The notes: generated by a model from the sequence alone, not told the origin. A stretch of 64,000 bases of DNA from Sphingomonas sp. (GCF_003248515.1 NZ_QFOB01000006.1:346483-410482); one strand, 5' to 3'; shown: positions 9,484-18,284, numbered from the stretch's first letter. Numbers and translations are program-made.

Positions 9484-10768
9484 CGGAGGGTTCGCCTCCT
9501 ACGATCTGCCGGCGCGGATCCACGAACGCCCAGGCCACGATCCCGGCGAGCACCACCACCGCCCCGGTGCCGAACGCCGCGATCCAGCCGAATTGGGCGG
9601 CGATCCAGGGCGTCAGCGATGATGTGAGCGCTCCACCCAGTTGGCAGCCCACATTCATCAGGCCGGAGACGACCCCCGTATGCCGGCCGGCGATATCCGT
9701 CGTCACCGACCAGAACGAGCTTTGCGAAAGATAGATGGCGCCGCCGCCCAGCGCGAGCGTGAGAACGGCGAGCGAGACATTATCGACGCGCGAGCCGATG
9801 CCCAGAAACAGCCCGGTCAGGAGGAATGCGGCCATCGCCAGCCCGGACCGCCCCCAATAAAGGCCGAAGCGCTGGGAGATGAAATCGTTGAGCACGCCTC
9901 CGGCAAGGCAACCCACCGTCATCGCCATGAACGGCGCCATGCCGAACAGCGCGCTGGATTTCAGATCGAGCCCGCGCGCCTCCGCCAGATAGATGAAGAA
10001 CCAGCTGAAGAAGATCCAGATGACATAGCCGAACGCGAAATAGCTGAGGAATAGCCCCCATACGCTGCGGCTGGACAGGATCGCCGACCAGGGAATGGCG
10101 CCGGGTGCCGCCGGATCGTGCACGGGAAGCCCGCTCTCGATATGCGCCAACTCCGCGGCATTGACGCGGGAATGCTCCCGAGGCTTGTCGCGCGAGACGG
10201 TGAACCAGATCGCGGCGGCGACCAGGCCGATCACCGCGCAAACATAGAAGGATGCCCGCCACCCCGCCGTCGCGATGATCGCCGTGATGAGCGGCGGCGT
10301 GAGCCCAGATCCTGCGCCCACACCCGCGAAGATCAGCCCGTTGGCCTTGCCGCGCTCCTGCGCCGGCACCCACCGGGAAAGAAACTGATTGCCGGCGGGA
10401 TAGACGGCAGCCTCACCGATGCCGAGCGCGAAGCGAACGATCGCCAGAAGCAGGATCGCATGGCGGCTATCGGGCGGAACCAGTGCCGTCGCGACGCTGA
10501 AAATTCCCCACCAGACGAGCGCGGCCGTCAGCAGGGCACGCGGCCCGAAGCGCGCCGCCAGCCATCCCGCAGGGACCTGGAATGCCGCATAGCCCAGCAG
10601 GAAAGCGCTGAAGACCCAGCCCAGCCGGATCTGATCGATCCCATATTCCTCGCGCATCTGCACGCCGGCGACGGAGATATTGGTCCGATCGAGAAAGGCG
10701 ATCGCGCTGATGACGAACAGCATGAAGATCAGCCAGATCCGGATGTTCGAGCGCCCGCTCCTTGCCAT
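9455..10768 (-). CDS. MFS transporter, anion/cation symporter type (cluster A)
   Basis: This 437-residue protein has about 12 hydrophobic segments. FLDRTNISVAG in the first helix and the RF.LGIGEAAVYPAGN segment are typical of ACS-family carriers, which take up sugar acids and aromatic or aliphatic carboxylates. It is a likely inner-membrane importer of an acid made by the periplasmic oxidases of this cluster. Three consecutive ATGs follow GGGGAG; the third (10768) has the right spacing. A longer frame reaches 10885 but would run through the operator. Promoter and operator lie at 10799-10847. Confidence 0.88.
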   Translation of the reverse strand: MARSGRSNIRIWLIFMLFVISAIAFLDRTNISVAGVQMREEYGIDQIRLGWVFSAFLLGYAAFQVPAGWLAARFGPRALLTAALVWWGIFSVATALVPPDSRHAILLLAIVRFALGIGEAAVYPAGNQFLSRWVPAQERGKANGLIFAGVGAGSGLTPPLITAIIATAGWRASFYVCAVIGLVAAAIWFTVSRDKPREHSRVNAAELAHIESGLPVHDPAAPGAIPWSAILSSRSVWGLFLSYFAFGYVIWIFFSWFFIYLAEARGLDLKSSALFGMAPFMAMTVGCLAGGVLNDFISQRFGLYWGRSGLAMAAFLLTGLFLGIGSRVDNVSLAVLTLALGGGAIYLSQSSFWSVTTDIAGRHTGVVSGLMNVGCQLGGALTSSLTPWIAAQFGWIAAFGTGAVVVLAGIVAWAFVDPRRQIVGGEPSVRAGVPVAQ

Positions 10769-10798
10769 CATCATCTCCCCTGTCGCGGTCGAGCCACG

Positions 10799-10815
10799 AT
10801 AATATCCTATATGAT
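10799..10815. promoter_or_regulatory. Cluster A operator 3
   Basis: ATAATAT-CCT-ATATGAT has one mismatch to the palindrome ATCATAT-N3-ATATGAT. It lies in the divergent gap between the MFS gene (minus) and the bicupin operon (plus). Confidence 0.7.
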
Positions 10816-10818
10816 TTT

Positions 10819-10847
10819 TCTGTAGGCAGGTTATATCGACCCGTAAA
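10819..10847 (-). promoter_or_regulatory. Promoter for the cluster A MFS gene
   Basis: On the minus strand TTTACG (10842-10847) and TACAGA (10819-10824) are 17 bp apart. Operator 3 starts 3 bp beyond the -10 box. The match is modest, but the geometry resembles the other cluster A promoters. Confidence 0.4.
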
Positions 10848-10883
10848 GAGCGGGTCGACAGGCCCCGCCACAGGAGGGATGGC

Positions 10884-11795
10884 ATGGTGGGATCGGGTAA
10901 ATCAAAACGATATCTTGCTCTTGCGGCCGTGCTTTCATGGGGCGCCGCGGCCCAGGCAGCCCCCCTCCCCGATAGAATCGGCCACAGCGATCCCTCCCGC
11001 TATCGGGATGCCGCCAAGGTTCATAACGGCGCGGGCCAGATGAAGTTCGCCGAATTGCTGGGCGCCGGAGCCCTCAGCACGAACCTGATCTTCGTCCATC
11101 GTGGCGTGATCGCGCCCAAGAGCGGCATCGGCGAACATTTTCATCATCAGTGCGAGGAAATGTTCGTCATTCTCGATGGCGATGCGGAATTCACGATCGA
11201 CGGACACACATCGCTCGTCCCCGGCCCCGCCGCCGTGCCGGATCGGATGGGCCATGCGCACGGGCTCTACAATCCGGGCGACAGGCCGCTGCAATGGCTG
11301 AACATCAATGTCGGCACCACCAAATCCTATGACGCCTTCAATCTCGATGATCCGCGCGTGGGCGTGGCGCGCGATCCCATTCCGCAATTCGTGAGCGTCC
11401 GGCTGGACAGATCGCTCCTCAGGCCCGCGCCGACCATGAACGGCGGACGCGGCACGATGCTTTACCGGCGCGTGCTGGAGCCATCGGTGTTCAACACGAC
11501 ATGGAGCTTCGTCGATCATCTCGTGCTGCCGGCGGGGAGCGCCACGGGGCGAAATGCCGATCCCGGCATGAGCGAAGTCTATTATGTGATTTCCGGGCAG
11601 GGCGAGATCGATGTCGATGGCGAAACCGCCCCGATCCGAGCCGGTGATGCGGCGCCGGTGGATCTCGGCCAGGCCCATGCCATCAGACAATCGGGCGAGG
11701 CCCCGCTCGAATTGATGGTGATCGGGGTCGCCAAGGATCTCGCGGCCAAGGCCACTTATGCGGCGCAGGCCGCCGCAGCGCGCCAGAGGCGCTGA
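10884..11795 (+). CDS. Secreted bicupin protein, cluster A
   Basis: This 303-residue protein has a signal peptide (LALAAVLSWGAAAQA). Cupin 1 at about residues 70-140 carries an intact metal motif in GEHFHHQCEEMFVILDG. Cupin 2 at about residues 205-280 (GMSEVYYVISGQGEIDVDG) lacks the paired histidines. Bicupins of this layout include oxalate-decarboxylase-like and sugar-isomerase-like enzymes, but no specific activity is evident. The ATG follows AGGAGGG. It starts a three-gene operon whose products all appear exported (bicupin, ABM-fold protein, SMP-30 lactonase), suggesting a periplasmic processing step. Confidence 0.78.
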   Translation: MVGSGKSKRYLALAAVLSWGAAAQAAPLPDRIGHSDPSRYRDAAKVHNGAGQMKFAELLGAGALSTNLIFVHRGVIAPKSGIGEHFHHQCEEMFVILDGDAEFTIDGHTSLVPGPAAVPDRMGHAHGLYNPGDRPLQWLNINVGTTKSYDAFNLDDPRVGVARDPIPQFVSVRLDRSLLRPAPTMNGGRGTMLYRRVLEPSVFNTTWSFVDHLVLPAGSATGRNADPGMSEVYYVISGQGEIDVDGETAPIRAGDAAPVDLGQAHAIRQSGEAPLELMVIGVAKDLAAKATYAAQAAAARQRR

Positions 11796-11823
11796 CCATC
11801 CACAACCATTGGGGAAAGAACGA

Positions 11824-12249
11824 ATGGAAAGGCGCACCCTTCTCAAGATGCTTGCCGTCGCAAGCGCCGGCATGGCCGGCGGCGCGCGCGCGCAAGGCGC
11901 GGCCAAGGCCGCTGCGGGCAAGAAGCCGATCGTGCTCTATTGCGATCTCGCGATCGATCCCCGGCGCGAGCAGGAAATGCTCGATGCCTTTCACAATCAT
12001 TTCAGGCCCGCCGCCGAAAGCTTCCGTGGGCGCGGCTTCATCGATCTGAAGATGCTCAAGATCCGCAAGGTGATCCAGGGCCGCCCCGCGCCCGCGGACG
12101 GCATCAACTATCGCTTCCAGCTGACCTATGAGAGCGAGGAGCAGCGGCAGGTCTGGATCAAATCGGAGGTCCACGAGAAGAACTGGCCGCTCATCGAGAA
12201 TACGGTCCTCAACAAGGATTATCTCGTTCTGCTGACGGACAGCATCTGA
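11824..12249 (+). CDS. Exported ABM/dimeric alpha-beta barrel protein
   Basis: This 141-residue protein begins MERRTLLKMLAVASAG, a twin-arginine-like signal. A single domain of about 100 residues follows (PIVLYCDLAIDPRREQEMLDAFHNHF and on), resembling antibiotic-biosynthesis-monooxygenase/EthD-type ferredoxin folds. Such proteins include cofactor-free monooxygenases and small lyases. It lies 28 bp after the bicupin and 26 bp before the lactonase gene. Export through Tat would be unusual for this fold. The reaction is not predictable. Confidence 0.65.
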   Translation: MERRTLLKMLAVASAGMAGGARAQGAAKAAAGKKPIVLYCDLAIDPRREQEMLDAFHNHFRPAAESFRGRGFIDLKMLKIRKVIQGRPAPADGINYRFQLTYESEEQRQVWIKSEVHEKNWPLIENTVLNKDYLVLLTDSI

Positions 12250-12275
12250 TCCAGTTCACGAAACGGAGAGGTTTC

Positions 12276-13268
12276 ATGCGATCGGCAATATTGATCGGCG
12301 CCTTATTGTCTTCAGCGCCGCTCTGCTGCGCGCACGCCCAGGTGGCGGGTACAAACATCGAGAGGCTGGATCCCGCGCTGGACGCGCTGGTGGCGCCGGA
12401 TGCGCGGATCGAGCGTGTGGCGACCGGCTTCGTCTTCACCGAAGGGCCGATGTGGAAAAGCGGTCGGCTCTGGTTCTCCGACGTGAATGGCGACAAGCTT
12501 CGCGCGGTCGATCCCTCGGGCAAGGTCGAGGAACTGCTGCCTAACTCCGGCGGCCTCCCCAATCCGCCGCAAGGCGCCTCGATCGGATCGAACGGCATGG
12601 TTCCCGACAAGGACGGGACCGTGCTGATGACACAGATGGGTGCGCGCCGGATCGTCCGCGTCGATGCGCGGCTGAAGCTCACGCCGTTTCTGGGCCATTA
12701 TCAGGGCAAGAGGCTCAACAGCCCCAATGATCTGGTTGTCGGCGCGGATGGCGCGCTGTGGTTCACTGATCCTCCCTTCGGCCTGTTCAACGGAATGGAC
12801 AGGGATCCGGCCAAGCAACTGCCCTACAATGCCGTGTTCCGATATGCCGATGGCAAGCTGGAGCCCGCGATCACCGATCTGGCCCTTCCCAATGGCATTG
12901 GCCTCTCCCCCAACGGCAAGATTCTCTACGTCACCGATTATGGCCCGCCGGGCATCATCTACGCCTATGACATCGGGCCGAAGGGCGCCCTTTCGAACAA
13001 GCGCACGGTGATCGCCTTTCCGCGCGGCGGCGGTGGCGGAGCGGATGGCCTGAAAGTGGATACGGCCGGCAACATCTGGGCGACCGGCCCGGGCGGCATC
13101 CGGATCATCACGCCGCAGGGCAAGGTCCTCGGCCAGATCAAACTGCCCGAAGTCGCCGCGAACCTCGCCTTCGCCGAAGACGGGCATGTGCTCTACATAA
13201 CGGCCTCGACGAGCGTCTATCGCCTGAAGACGAAGATCGCCGGCATCCTGCCCCGCTACAGCCGCTGA
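12276..13268 (+). CDS. Secreted SMP-30/gluconolactonase-family hydrolase
   Basis: This 330-residue protein has a signal peptide (ending CCAHAQ) and a six-bladed propeller. Metal-site motifs are FTEGPMW, LNSPNDLVVGADGALWFTDP and GADGLKVDTAGNIWATG. These divalent-metal enzymes open sugar or aromatic lactones. Being exported, it could hydrolyse a lactone produced by one of the cluster's PQQ dehydrogenases. It is the last gene of the bicupin operon, and the hairpin at 13317-13355 follows. It is distinct from the cytosolic xylonolactonase at 60684. Confidence 0.85.
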   Translation: MRSAILIGALLSSAPLCCAHAQVAGTNIERLDPALDALVAPDARIERVATGFVFTEGPMWKSGRLWFSDVNGDKLRAVDPSGKVEELLPNSGGLPNPPQGASIGSNGMVPDKDGTVLMTQMGARRIVRVDARLKLTPFLGHYQGKRLNSPNDLVVGADGALWFTDPPFGLFNGMDRDPAKQLPYNAVFRYADGKLEPAITDLALPNGIGLSPNGKILYVTDYGPPGIIYAYDIGPKGALSNKRTVIAFPRGGGGGADGLKVDTAGNIWATGPGGIRIITPQGKVLGQIKLPEVAANLAFAEDGHVLYITASTSVYRLKTKIAGILPRYSR

Positions 13269-13316
13269 GGCTCAGTTCCCTGCCGCGCAAGCCCTGAGGG
13301 CAAGCGTGCTCCGCCG

Positions 13317-13355
13317 CTCCGGCCTCCCGTGGATGCAATCAGCGGGAGGCCGGAG
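13317..13355. terminator. Perfect 13-bp hairpin between convergent units
   Basis: CTCCGGCCTCCCG pairs with CGGGAGGCCGGAG across a 13-base loop between the lactonase and the convergent cytochrome c gene. It has no T-run; a bidirectional terminator or RNA 3'-end stabiliser is likely. Confidence 0.6.
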
Positions 13356-13438
13356 AGGAGCAGGCCCCGGACAGGCGGAGCCAAATGCCGGACATTTGAG
13401 AACGGCGTCCCGGTGGGGCATCCCCGGGGGCCGGGCGC

Positions 13439-13777
13439 TCAGCCCTTCGGGGGAGGCGCGGCCGCCGGCACCGCTCCACTGGCCGGCGGGGCGAAATGCG
13501 TCGCGAGATAATCGATCACGGTCGCCTGTTCCTCGGGATCGAGATCGGCGCCGCGATCGATCATCGCCTGCACGGTCGTCGTCCAGTCGGCGCGCGACTT
13601 GCGCACCTGGAGCGCCTGCGAGGGCGGATGGCAGGAGCCACATTTTTCGTTGATAACGGTCAGCCCCGGCCCTGGCGGCGGCGTCGCCGGAAGCTGGGCC
13701 AGGGCGGCGCCGAACGCGATCGTTGCGCTGGCGGCGGAAAGCACGAAAATCACACGCAAGGTCGTGGCCTTTCTCAC
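13439..13777 (-). CDS. Small periplasmic c-type cytochrome (PQQ dehydrogenase partner 1)
   Basis: This 112-residue protein has a signal peptide (to about residue 27, AFGAALA) and one haem-binding CGSCH motif near residue 46. A Pro/Ala-rich tail ends the protein. Start and stop overlap the upstream PQQ dehydrogenase gene in ATGA (13774-13777), so the two are translationally coupled. This is the expected electron acceptor for that quinoprotein. A methionine suitable as sixth haem ligand is available (AMIDRG), but its role is unproven. Confidence 0.85.
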   Translation of the reverse strand: MRKATTLRVIFVLSAASATIAFGAALAQLPATPPPGPGLTVINEKCGSCHPPSQALQVRKSRADWTTTVQAMIDRGADLDPEEQATVIDYLATHFAPPASGAVPAAAPPPKG

Positions 13778-15681
13778 GGAAGGGCATAAGCGACGACAGC
13801 GTCGCTGGTGGCGGGTTGGCCAGCAAAGCCGCCGGTCGCGACAACGGCCACCATCTGGTGCCCGCCAGGGGACTGATATGTCATCGGCGTACCATAACTG
13901 GAGGCTGGCAGCGTCGTGCTCCAGATTTCCTGCCCGGTGCGGGTGGCAAAGGCGCGAAGCTTCGAATCGCGCGTGGCCCCGATGAAGGTCAGGCCGCTCG
14001 CCGTTGTCACGGGTCCGCCCGCGCTCAGCACGCCCAAATCCTTCAGCGCCGGATCGGAATTGCTGCCCAGCGTACTCCGCCAGGCGATCGTTCCCTTGTT
14101 CACGTCCACCGCGACAAGTTCGCCCGCCTTGCCCTTGTGGCAGGGAATGCCCGTCTTGAAGTCCATGAAATAGGCATAGCCGCGCTTCATGCCCCAGCTT
14201 CCGTCCGGCTGGAGCGCCATCTGTTGCGGGCTCGCCAACTGGTTCAGGTTTATGACGTACAGGCCCATGGCCGGATCGAACGCGCCGCCGCCCCAGTCGC
14301 TGCCGCCCAGGCTGCCCGGAAAGAAGTTCACCGCGCCACCCGCCTTCAGCGGCTCGAACATCCGGCTGGGGACGATCTCGAAATCCTTGACCATCGCCTC
14401 GCAGCGTTCGCGGACATCGGGCGGGCCGTCGATCATCTCGGATGCGTTCCAGGAGAGGCGCGTCAATGGCTCCGGCCGCACCGGCATCGGCTGGGTCGGC
14501 CAGGGCTGCTCGCCCGGAATGTCGGTATCGGTGGGGACCGGCACTTCGTGCACGTCATAAAGCGGCTTGCCGGTGACGCGATCGAGGATGAACATGATCG
14601 ACATCTTGTTCATCACCGCGATGGCGGGGATCGTGCGCCCGCCGCGGCGAACGTCGATCAGCGTCGTCACCGGAATATCGACGTCCCAGATATCGTGATG
14701 CACCGTCTGGAAATGCCAGAGATATTTGCCGGTGGCGGCATCCACGGCGACGATCGAATTGCCGTAGAGATTGGCGCCCTTGCGATCGCCGCCCCAGCGA
14801 TCATAGGTCGGCGCCGCGACCGGCAGATAGGCGATGCCCCGTTTCTCGTCGACGACCACGAAGGTCCAGACGTTCACGCCGGAGCGCTGTTTCCAGCTGT
14901 CGCCCTCCCAGGTGCCGAAATTCGGTTCCCCGGGCTGCGGGATGGTGTGGAAAGTCCAGACAAGCTTGCCGGTGCGCGCATCCCATGCCCGCACGTCGCC
15001 CGCCGCGCCCTTCACGGGCATTTCCTGAACGCGGGAACCGGTGATGATGAGATTGCGGAAGATGGCCGGCGGGCTGCTCATGCCCAGCATCCCCTTCGTG
15101 CCGTTCATCACCTCCGGCGTCTTCATGTCGATGGTGCCGTTTTCGCCGAACCCGGCGGCGGGCATGCCCGTCGCGGCATCCAGCGCATAGAGCTTGCCCG
15201 TGCGGCCGCCGAACACGATGCGCGCGCCCACCCCCTTCGTCCCGGGCCAATAGGCGACACCGCGCGTGGAAGGCTGATCGTTTCCGGGAAGCGAATAGAC
15301 CCACCGTTCGCGCCCTGTCGCCGCATCGAGCGCGACCACACGGCGATAGGGCGTCGCCAGATACATCACCCCGCCCACCACGAGCGGCGTTGCCTCCGAT
15401 GCCGAAAAGCCCGTGCGCATCTGCGGCCCGGCGCTGTCGGGAGTGCCGATCGCCTCCCCGTTCGCGCCCGATGGCCGCATATGATAGGTCCAGGCTTCAC
15501 GGAGGGTCGCGACATTGCCCGGCGTGATTTCCTTGAGCGGGGAGTGGCGCGCATGGCTTTCGTCACGGCCATAGCCGCTCCAGTCACCTGGAGCTTCCGC
15601 ATGCAGCAGAGCCGGCGCTCCCGCCAGGAAGGTAGCGATAACAATGCCGATCCGCGACGATCGCGAACGAATGCTGGTCAA
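13774..15681 (-). CDS. Secreted PQQ-dependent dehydrogenase 1
   Basis: This 635-residue quinoprotein belongs to the membrane-glucose-dehydrogenase-like propeller class without its membrane anchor. It has a signal peptide (IVIATFLAGAPALLHA), then propeller repeats such as VVALDAATGRERWVY and a conserved VHHDIWDVDIP segment near the active site. It should oxidise an alcohol, aldehyde or sugar hydroxyl in the periplasm and pass electrons to the coupled cytochrome. The best start is TTG at 15681 behind GGGAGAG. A longer reading from upstream ATGs would place the operator near or inside the gene and lacks a good ribosome binding site. It diverges from the CoA-transferase gene. Confidence 0.85.
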   Translation of the reverse strand: MTSIRSRSSRIGIVIATFLAGAPALLHAEAPGDWSGYGRDESHARHSPLKEITPGNVATLREAWTYHMRPSGANGEAIGTPDSAGPQMRTGFSASEATPLVVGGVMYLATPYRRVVALDAATGRERWVYSLPGNDQPSTRGVAYWPGTKGVGARIVFGGRTGKLYALDAATGMPAAGFGENGTIDMKTPEVMNGTKGMLGMSSPPAIFRNLIITGSRVQEMPVKGAAGDVRAWDARTGKLVWTFHTIPQPGEPNFGTWEGDSWKQRSGVNVWTFVVVDEKRGIAYLPVAAPTYDRWGGDRKGANLYGNSIVAVDAATGKYLWHFQTVHHDIWDVDIPVTTLIDVRRGGRTIPAIAVMNKMSIMFILDRVTGKPLYDVHEVPVPTDTDIPGEQPWPTQPMPVRPEPLTRLSWNASEMIDGPPDVRERCEAMVKDFEIVPSRMFEPLKAGGAVNFFPGSLGGSDWGGGAFDPAMGLYVINLNQLASPQQMALQPDGSWGMKRGYAYFMDFKTGIPCHKGKAGELVAVDVNKGTIAWRSTLGSNSDPALKDLGVLSAGGPVTTASGLTFIGATRDSKLRAFATRTGQEIWSTTLPASSYGTPMTYQSPGGHQMVAVVATGGFAGQPATSDAVVAYALP

Positions 15682-15741
15682 GCGGTCTCTCCCTTCAAAT
15701 TGAGCGGTGCGCGCCTGTCCCGACGCGTTGCGTTGTCCCGC

Positions 15742-15770
15742 TTGCCCGATCATGCTAGCAACCGTGCAAA
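15742..15770 (+). promoter_or_regulatory. Candidate promoter of the CoA-transferase operon
   Basis: TTGCCC (15742-15747) and TGCAAA (15765-15770) have 17-bp spacing, and operator 4 abuts the -10 box. The boxes are weak matches; support comes mainly from the arrangement shared with the other cluster A promoters. Confidence 0.3.
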
Positions 15771-15786
15771 TCATATACAATATGAT
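15770..15786. promoter_or_regulatory. Cluster A operator 4
   Basis: ATCATAT-ACA-ATATGAT is a perfect inverted repeat between the divergent PQQ dehydrogenase 1 and CoA-transferase units. Confidence 0.75.
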
Positions 15787-15836
15787 CTGGAAAGCTAATC
15801 CGGCATTTTCTGCGCCGGCTCGAGGGAGATTGATGG

Positions 15837-17024
15837 ATGCCGACTTTGCCTCTGGCAGGCCTCCGCGTACTGGACATATCGCAGGTTATGGCGGGGCCGT
15901 TCTGCTGCATGTTGCTGGGAGACATGGGCGCGGACGTCATCAAGATCGAACCGCCCCGGACCGGTGACTCCACTCGCCATTCCATGGGTTTCCGCCTCAA
16001 GGGCGAGGATAGCCCCGGCTTTCTCGCGCTCAATCGCAACAAGCGGAGCATCACGCTCGATCTGAAGAATGACGAGGATCGCGAGGTGCTCTACGCCCTC
16101 GTCAAGACGGCGGATATCCTGGTCGAGAATGCCCGGCCGGGCGTGGCGGGCCGGCTCCGCATCGATTATGATACGCTTTCGGCGATCAATCCCCGGCTGG
16201 TCTATGCCAGCATTTCGGGCTTCGGGCAGACCGGCCCCTGGGCGCAGCGGCCCGGCTTCGATCTGATCGCGCAGGCGATGTCCGGCATCCTCAGCTCCAA
16301 CGGCTTTCCGGGCATGGAGCCCGCGAAGAATTCGATCGCCGTGGCGGATCTCGGCGCCGGGCTCTTCTCGGCCTATGGGATTCTCAGCGCGATCATCGGC
16401 CGCCACACGTCCGGCAAGGGGCAATATATCGATGCCTCCCTGCTGGAGGCGGCCATGGGCCTTTCGATCTGGGAAACGACCGAATTGTGGGGAACAGGCA
16501 AGCCGCCCGCGCCCATCGGATCGGCAAATCGCATGTCCGCCCCCTATCAGGCGGTGCGCGCGTCCGACGGCTGGTTCGTCATCGGCGCGGCCAATCAGGG
16601 ACTGTGGCTGACCTTCCTCAAGGTATTGGGGCGGCCGGAATTGCAGGAAGATCCGCGCTACGCCACCAATGCCAACCGTGTCGTGAACCGCGAAATCCTG
16701 ATCGCGGATCTCGCGCCAACCTTCCTCGAGCGGACCAAGCAGGAATGGATCGATGCCTTGCTGGAAGCGGGCGTCCCGGCATCCCCCATATTGGATTATG
16801 GCGAGGCCGTCGCAAGCGAGCAGGCGATCGCGCGGGATATGGTAATGCAGGTCCCCCACCCGGTAGAAGGCGAATTCAGGGCGCTGGGCTTCCCGGTGAA
16901 GATGCGCGGGACGCCGCAGGAAGTGCGCCTGCCCCCGCCGCTCATCAACGAACATGGCGACGAGATCCGCCGCGAGCTTGTGGAAAAGGGCCTGCTCCAT
17001 CCGAAGACGGAGGCCGCTTCGTGA
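15837..17024 (+). CDS. Class III (CaiB/BaiF) CoA-transferase
   Basis: This 395-residue cytosolic protein has the family N-terminus LAGLRVLDISQVMAGPF and LLGDMGADVIKIE. Asp in SIAVADLGAG near residue 170 matches the catalytic aspartate that forms the acyl-enzyme anhydride. It moves CoA between carboxylic acids without ATP. The overlap with the next gene, an enoyl-CoA hydratase (17021-17024), indicates that the acid is activated and then hydrated or retro-cleaved as a CoA ester. Start ATG lies behind GGGAGA. The acid is unknown. Confidence 0.92.
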   Translation: MPTLPLAGLRVLDISQVMAGPFCCMLLGDMGADVIKIEPPRTGDSTRHSMGFRLKGEDSPGFLALNRNKRSITLDLKNDEDREVLYALVKTADILVENARPGVAGRLRIDYDTLSAINPRLVYASISGFGQTGPWAQRPGFDLIAQAMSGILSSNGFPGMEPAKNSIAVADLGAGLFSAYGILSAIIGRHTSGKGQYIDASLLEAAMGLSIWETTELWGTGKPPAPIGSANRMSAPYQAVRASDGWFVIGAANQGLWLTFLKVLGRPELQEDPRYATNANRVVNREILIADLAPTFLERTKQEWIDALLEAGVPASPILDYGEAVASEQAIARDMVMQVPHPVEGEFRALGFPVKMRGTPQEVRLPPPLINEHGDEIRRELVEKGLLHPKTEAAS

Positions 17025-17803
17025 GCGGCGGGCGCGTCATCGTCGAGCGCCGGGGCGCAGAAGCGCATGTCCGCTTCGACAATCCTTCCGCGCACAATGC
17101 TCTGGACAGCCAGATGTGGCTCGATCTGCGGGATATCGCGCGTGGCTTCGCAGCGGATCGATCCGTTCGCGTCGTCACCTTCCGGGGCGCGGGCGGAAAG
17201 GCGTTCGTTTCCGGCACCGATATCGCGAAGTTCGCCGATTACGAAACCGGCGAACAGGGCATCGAATATGAACGCGGCATCGACGAATGCATGGGCGCGG
17301 TGGATGCCATTCCCTGCACCACGATCGCCGTGGTCGAGGGCTGGGCCATCGGTGGCGGCATGAACATCTCTTCCGCCTGCGATTTCCGCATCGCCACGCC
17401 CGATGCGAGATTTGGCTCCCCGATCGGCCGCACGATCGGCAATTGCCTGTCGGCGGCGAGCGTGGCGCGCATCGGCGGGGCCGTGGGCATCCAGCTCGCC
17501 AAGCGCATGGTCCTGCTCGGCGAGATACTCGGCGCGGAGCAGCTTCTCGCCAGCAACTTCCTGCTGAAGATCGTCGAGCGGAGCGATCTCGACGAAGAAA
17601 TCGCGACGCTGTGCGAACGCGCGACGCAGAATGCGCCGCTCACCACCAGCGCCACCAAGGAAACGATCCGGCGCATGACCTATGACGCGCTGCCCGAGAT
17701 CGAATCCCTCATCGGGCAGGTCTACGGGAGCGCGGATTTCCGGCGCGGCGTGGCCGATTTCCTCGCCCGCACGAAGGCCGTTCCGAACTGGTCCGGAAAC
17801 TGA
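17021..17803 (+). CDS. Enoyl-CoA hydratase/isomerase family (crotonase fold)
   Basis: This 260-residue protein starts at GTG 17021 (GGAGG seven bases ahead), overlapping the CoA-transferase stop as GTGA. Crotonase features are an oxyanion-hole region (GGKAFVSGTDIAKF) and EGWAIGGGMNISSACDFRIA. The second acidic position of classical hydratases is not obvious: GRTIGNCLSAASVARIGG appears where a Glu is often found. The reaction may therefore be isomerisation, hydrolysis or retro-aldol rather than simple hydration. It acts on the CoA ester made by its partner. Confidence 0.88.
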   Translation: MSGGRVIVERRGAEAHVRFDNPSAHNALDSQMWLDLRDIARGFAADRSVRVVTFRGAGGKAFVSGTDIAKFADYETGEQGIEYERGIDECMGAVDAIPCTTIAVVEGWAIGGGMNISSACDFRIATPDARFGSPIGRTIGNCLSAASVARIGGAVGIQLAKRMVLLGEILGAEQLLASNFLLKIVERSDLDEEIATLCERATQNAPLTTSATKETIRRMTYDALPEIESLIGQVYGSADFRRGVADFLARTKAVPNWSGN

Positions 17804-17809
17804 GGCGGC

Positions 17810-17832
17810 GGCGGGGGCCTTGCACCCCCGCC
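17810..17832. terminator. GC-rich hairpin between convergent genes
   Basis: GGCGGGGG and CCCCCGCC pair across a short loop between the enoyl-CoA hydratase and the convergent cytochrome c gene. It has no T-run. Confidence 0.45.
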
Positions 17833-17839
17833 CCCTGCC

Positions 17840-18274
17840 CTATTGCGGCTTCTGGGCGATGATCTTGATCCCCGCCATCATCGGCGGGCTCGGCGGCAGC
17901 GCCACTTCCCCGCTGGGGAACCCGTTCGACTGGAACAGATAGGCCTCGATATCGGATACGGTCCGTCCGCTCAGGGAATCGGGCGCGTTCAGCGGCATCG
18001 TGGTCTTGATCCGCGTGAACAGATCGCCCGCGGATGTACCGTTCCAGTTGTTGAGGAAACCCGATCCGGTAAGCGCAGGCGCCACGTCGATTCCGGAAAG
18101 CGATTCTCCGTGGCAGGATGCGCAATTCTGCGCATAAGCCGCCTTGCCGCGTGTGGCCTGCTCCGCGCTGTAGACGCCTGTCCACACCGAACGCTCGGCG
18201 GGCTGGGCCTGGGCGACGATCCCTCCGGCGAGAGCCAGCGCCCCGGCGAATATCAACGCTACACGTGCCATCAT
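17840..18274 (-). CDS. Periplasmic cytochrome c (PQQ dehydrogenase partner 2)
   Basis: This 144-residue protein has a signal peptide (residues 1-23, IVAQA). A haem motif CASCH lies near residue 53 and TTMPLNAP provides the methionine ligand. It resembles the cytochrome c subunits that accept electrons from PQQ alcohol or sugar dehydrogenases. It is 10 bp downstream of PQQ dehydrogenase 2 and is the last gene of the long minus-strand operon that begins at 25917. Confidence 0.87.
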   Translation of the reverse strand: MMARVALIFAGALALAGGIVAQAQPAERSVWTGVYSAEQATRGKAAYAQNCASCHGESLSGIDVAPALTGSGFLNNWNGTSAGDLFTRIKTTMPLNAPDSLSGRTVSDIEAYLFQSNGFPSGEVALPPSPPMMAGIKIIAQKPQ

Positions 18275-18284
18275 ACCTCTCTCG

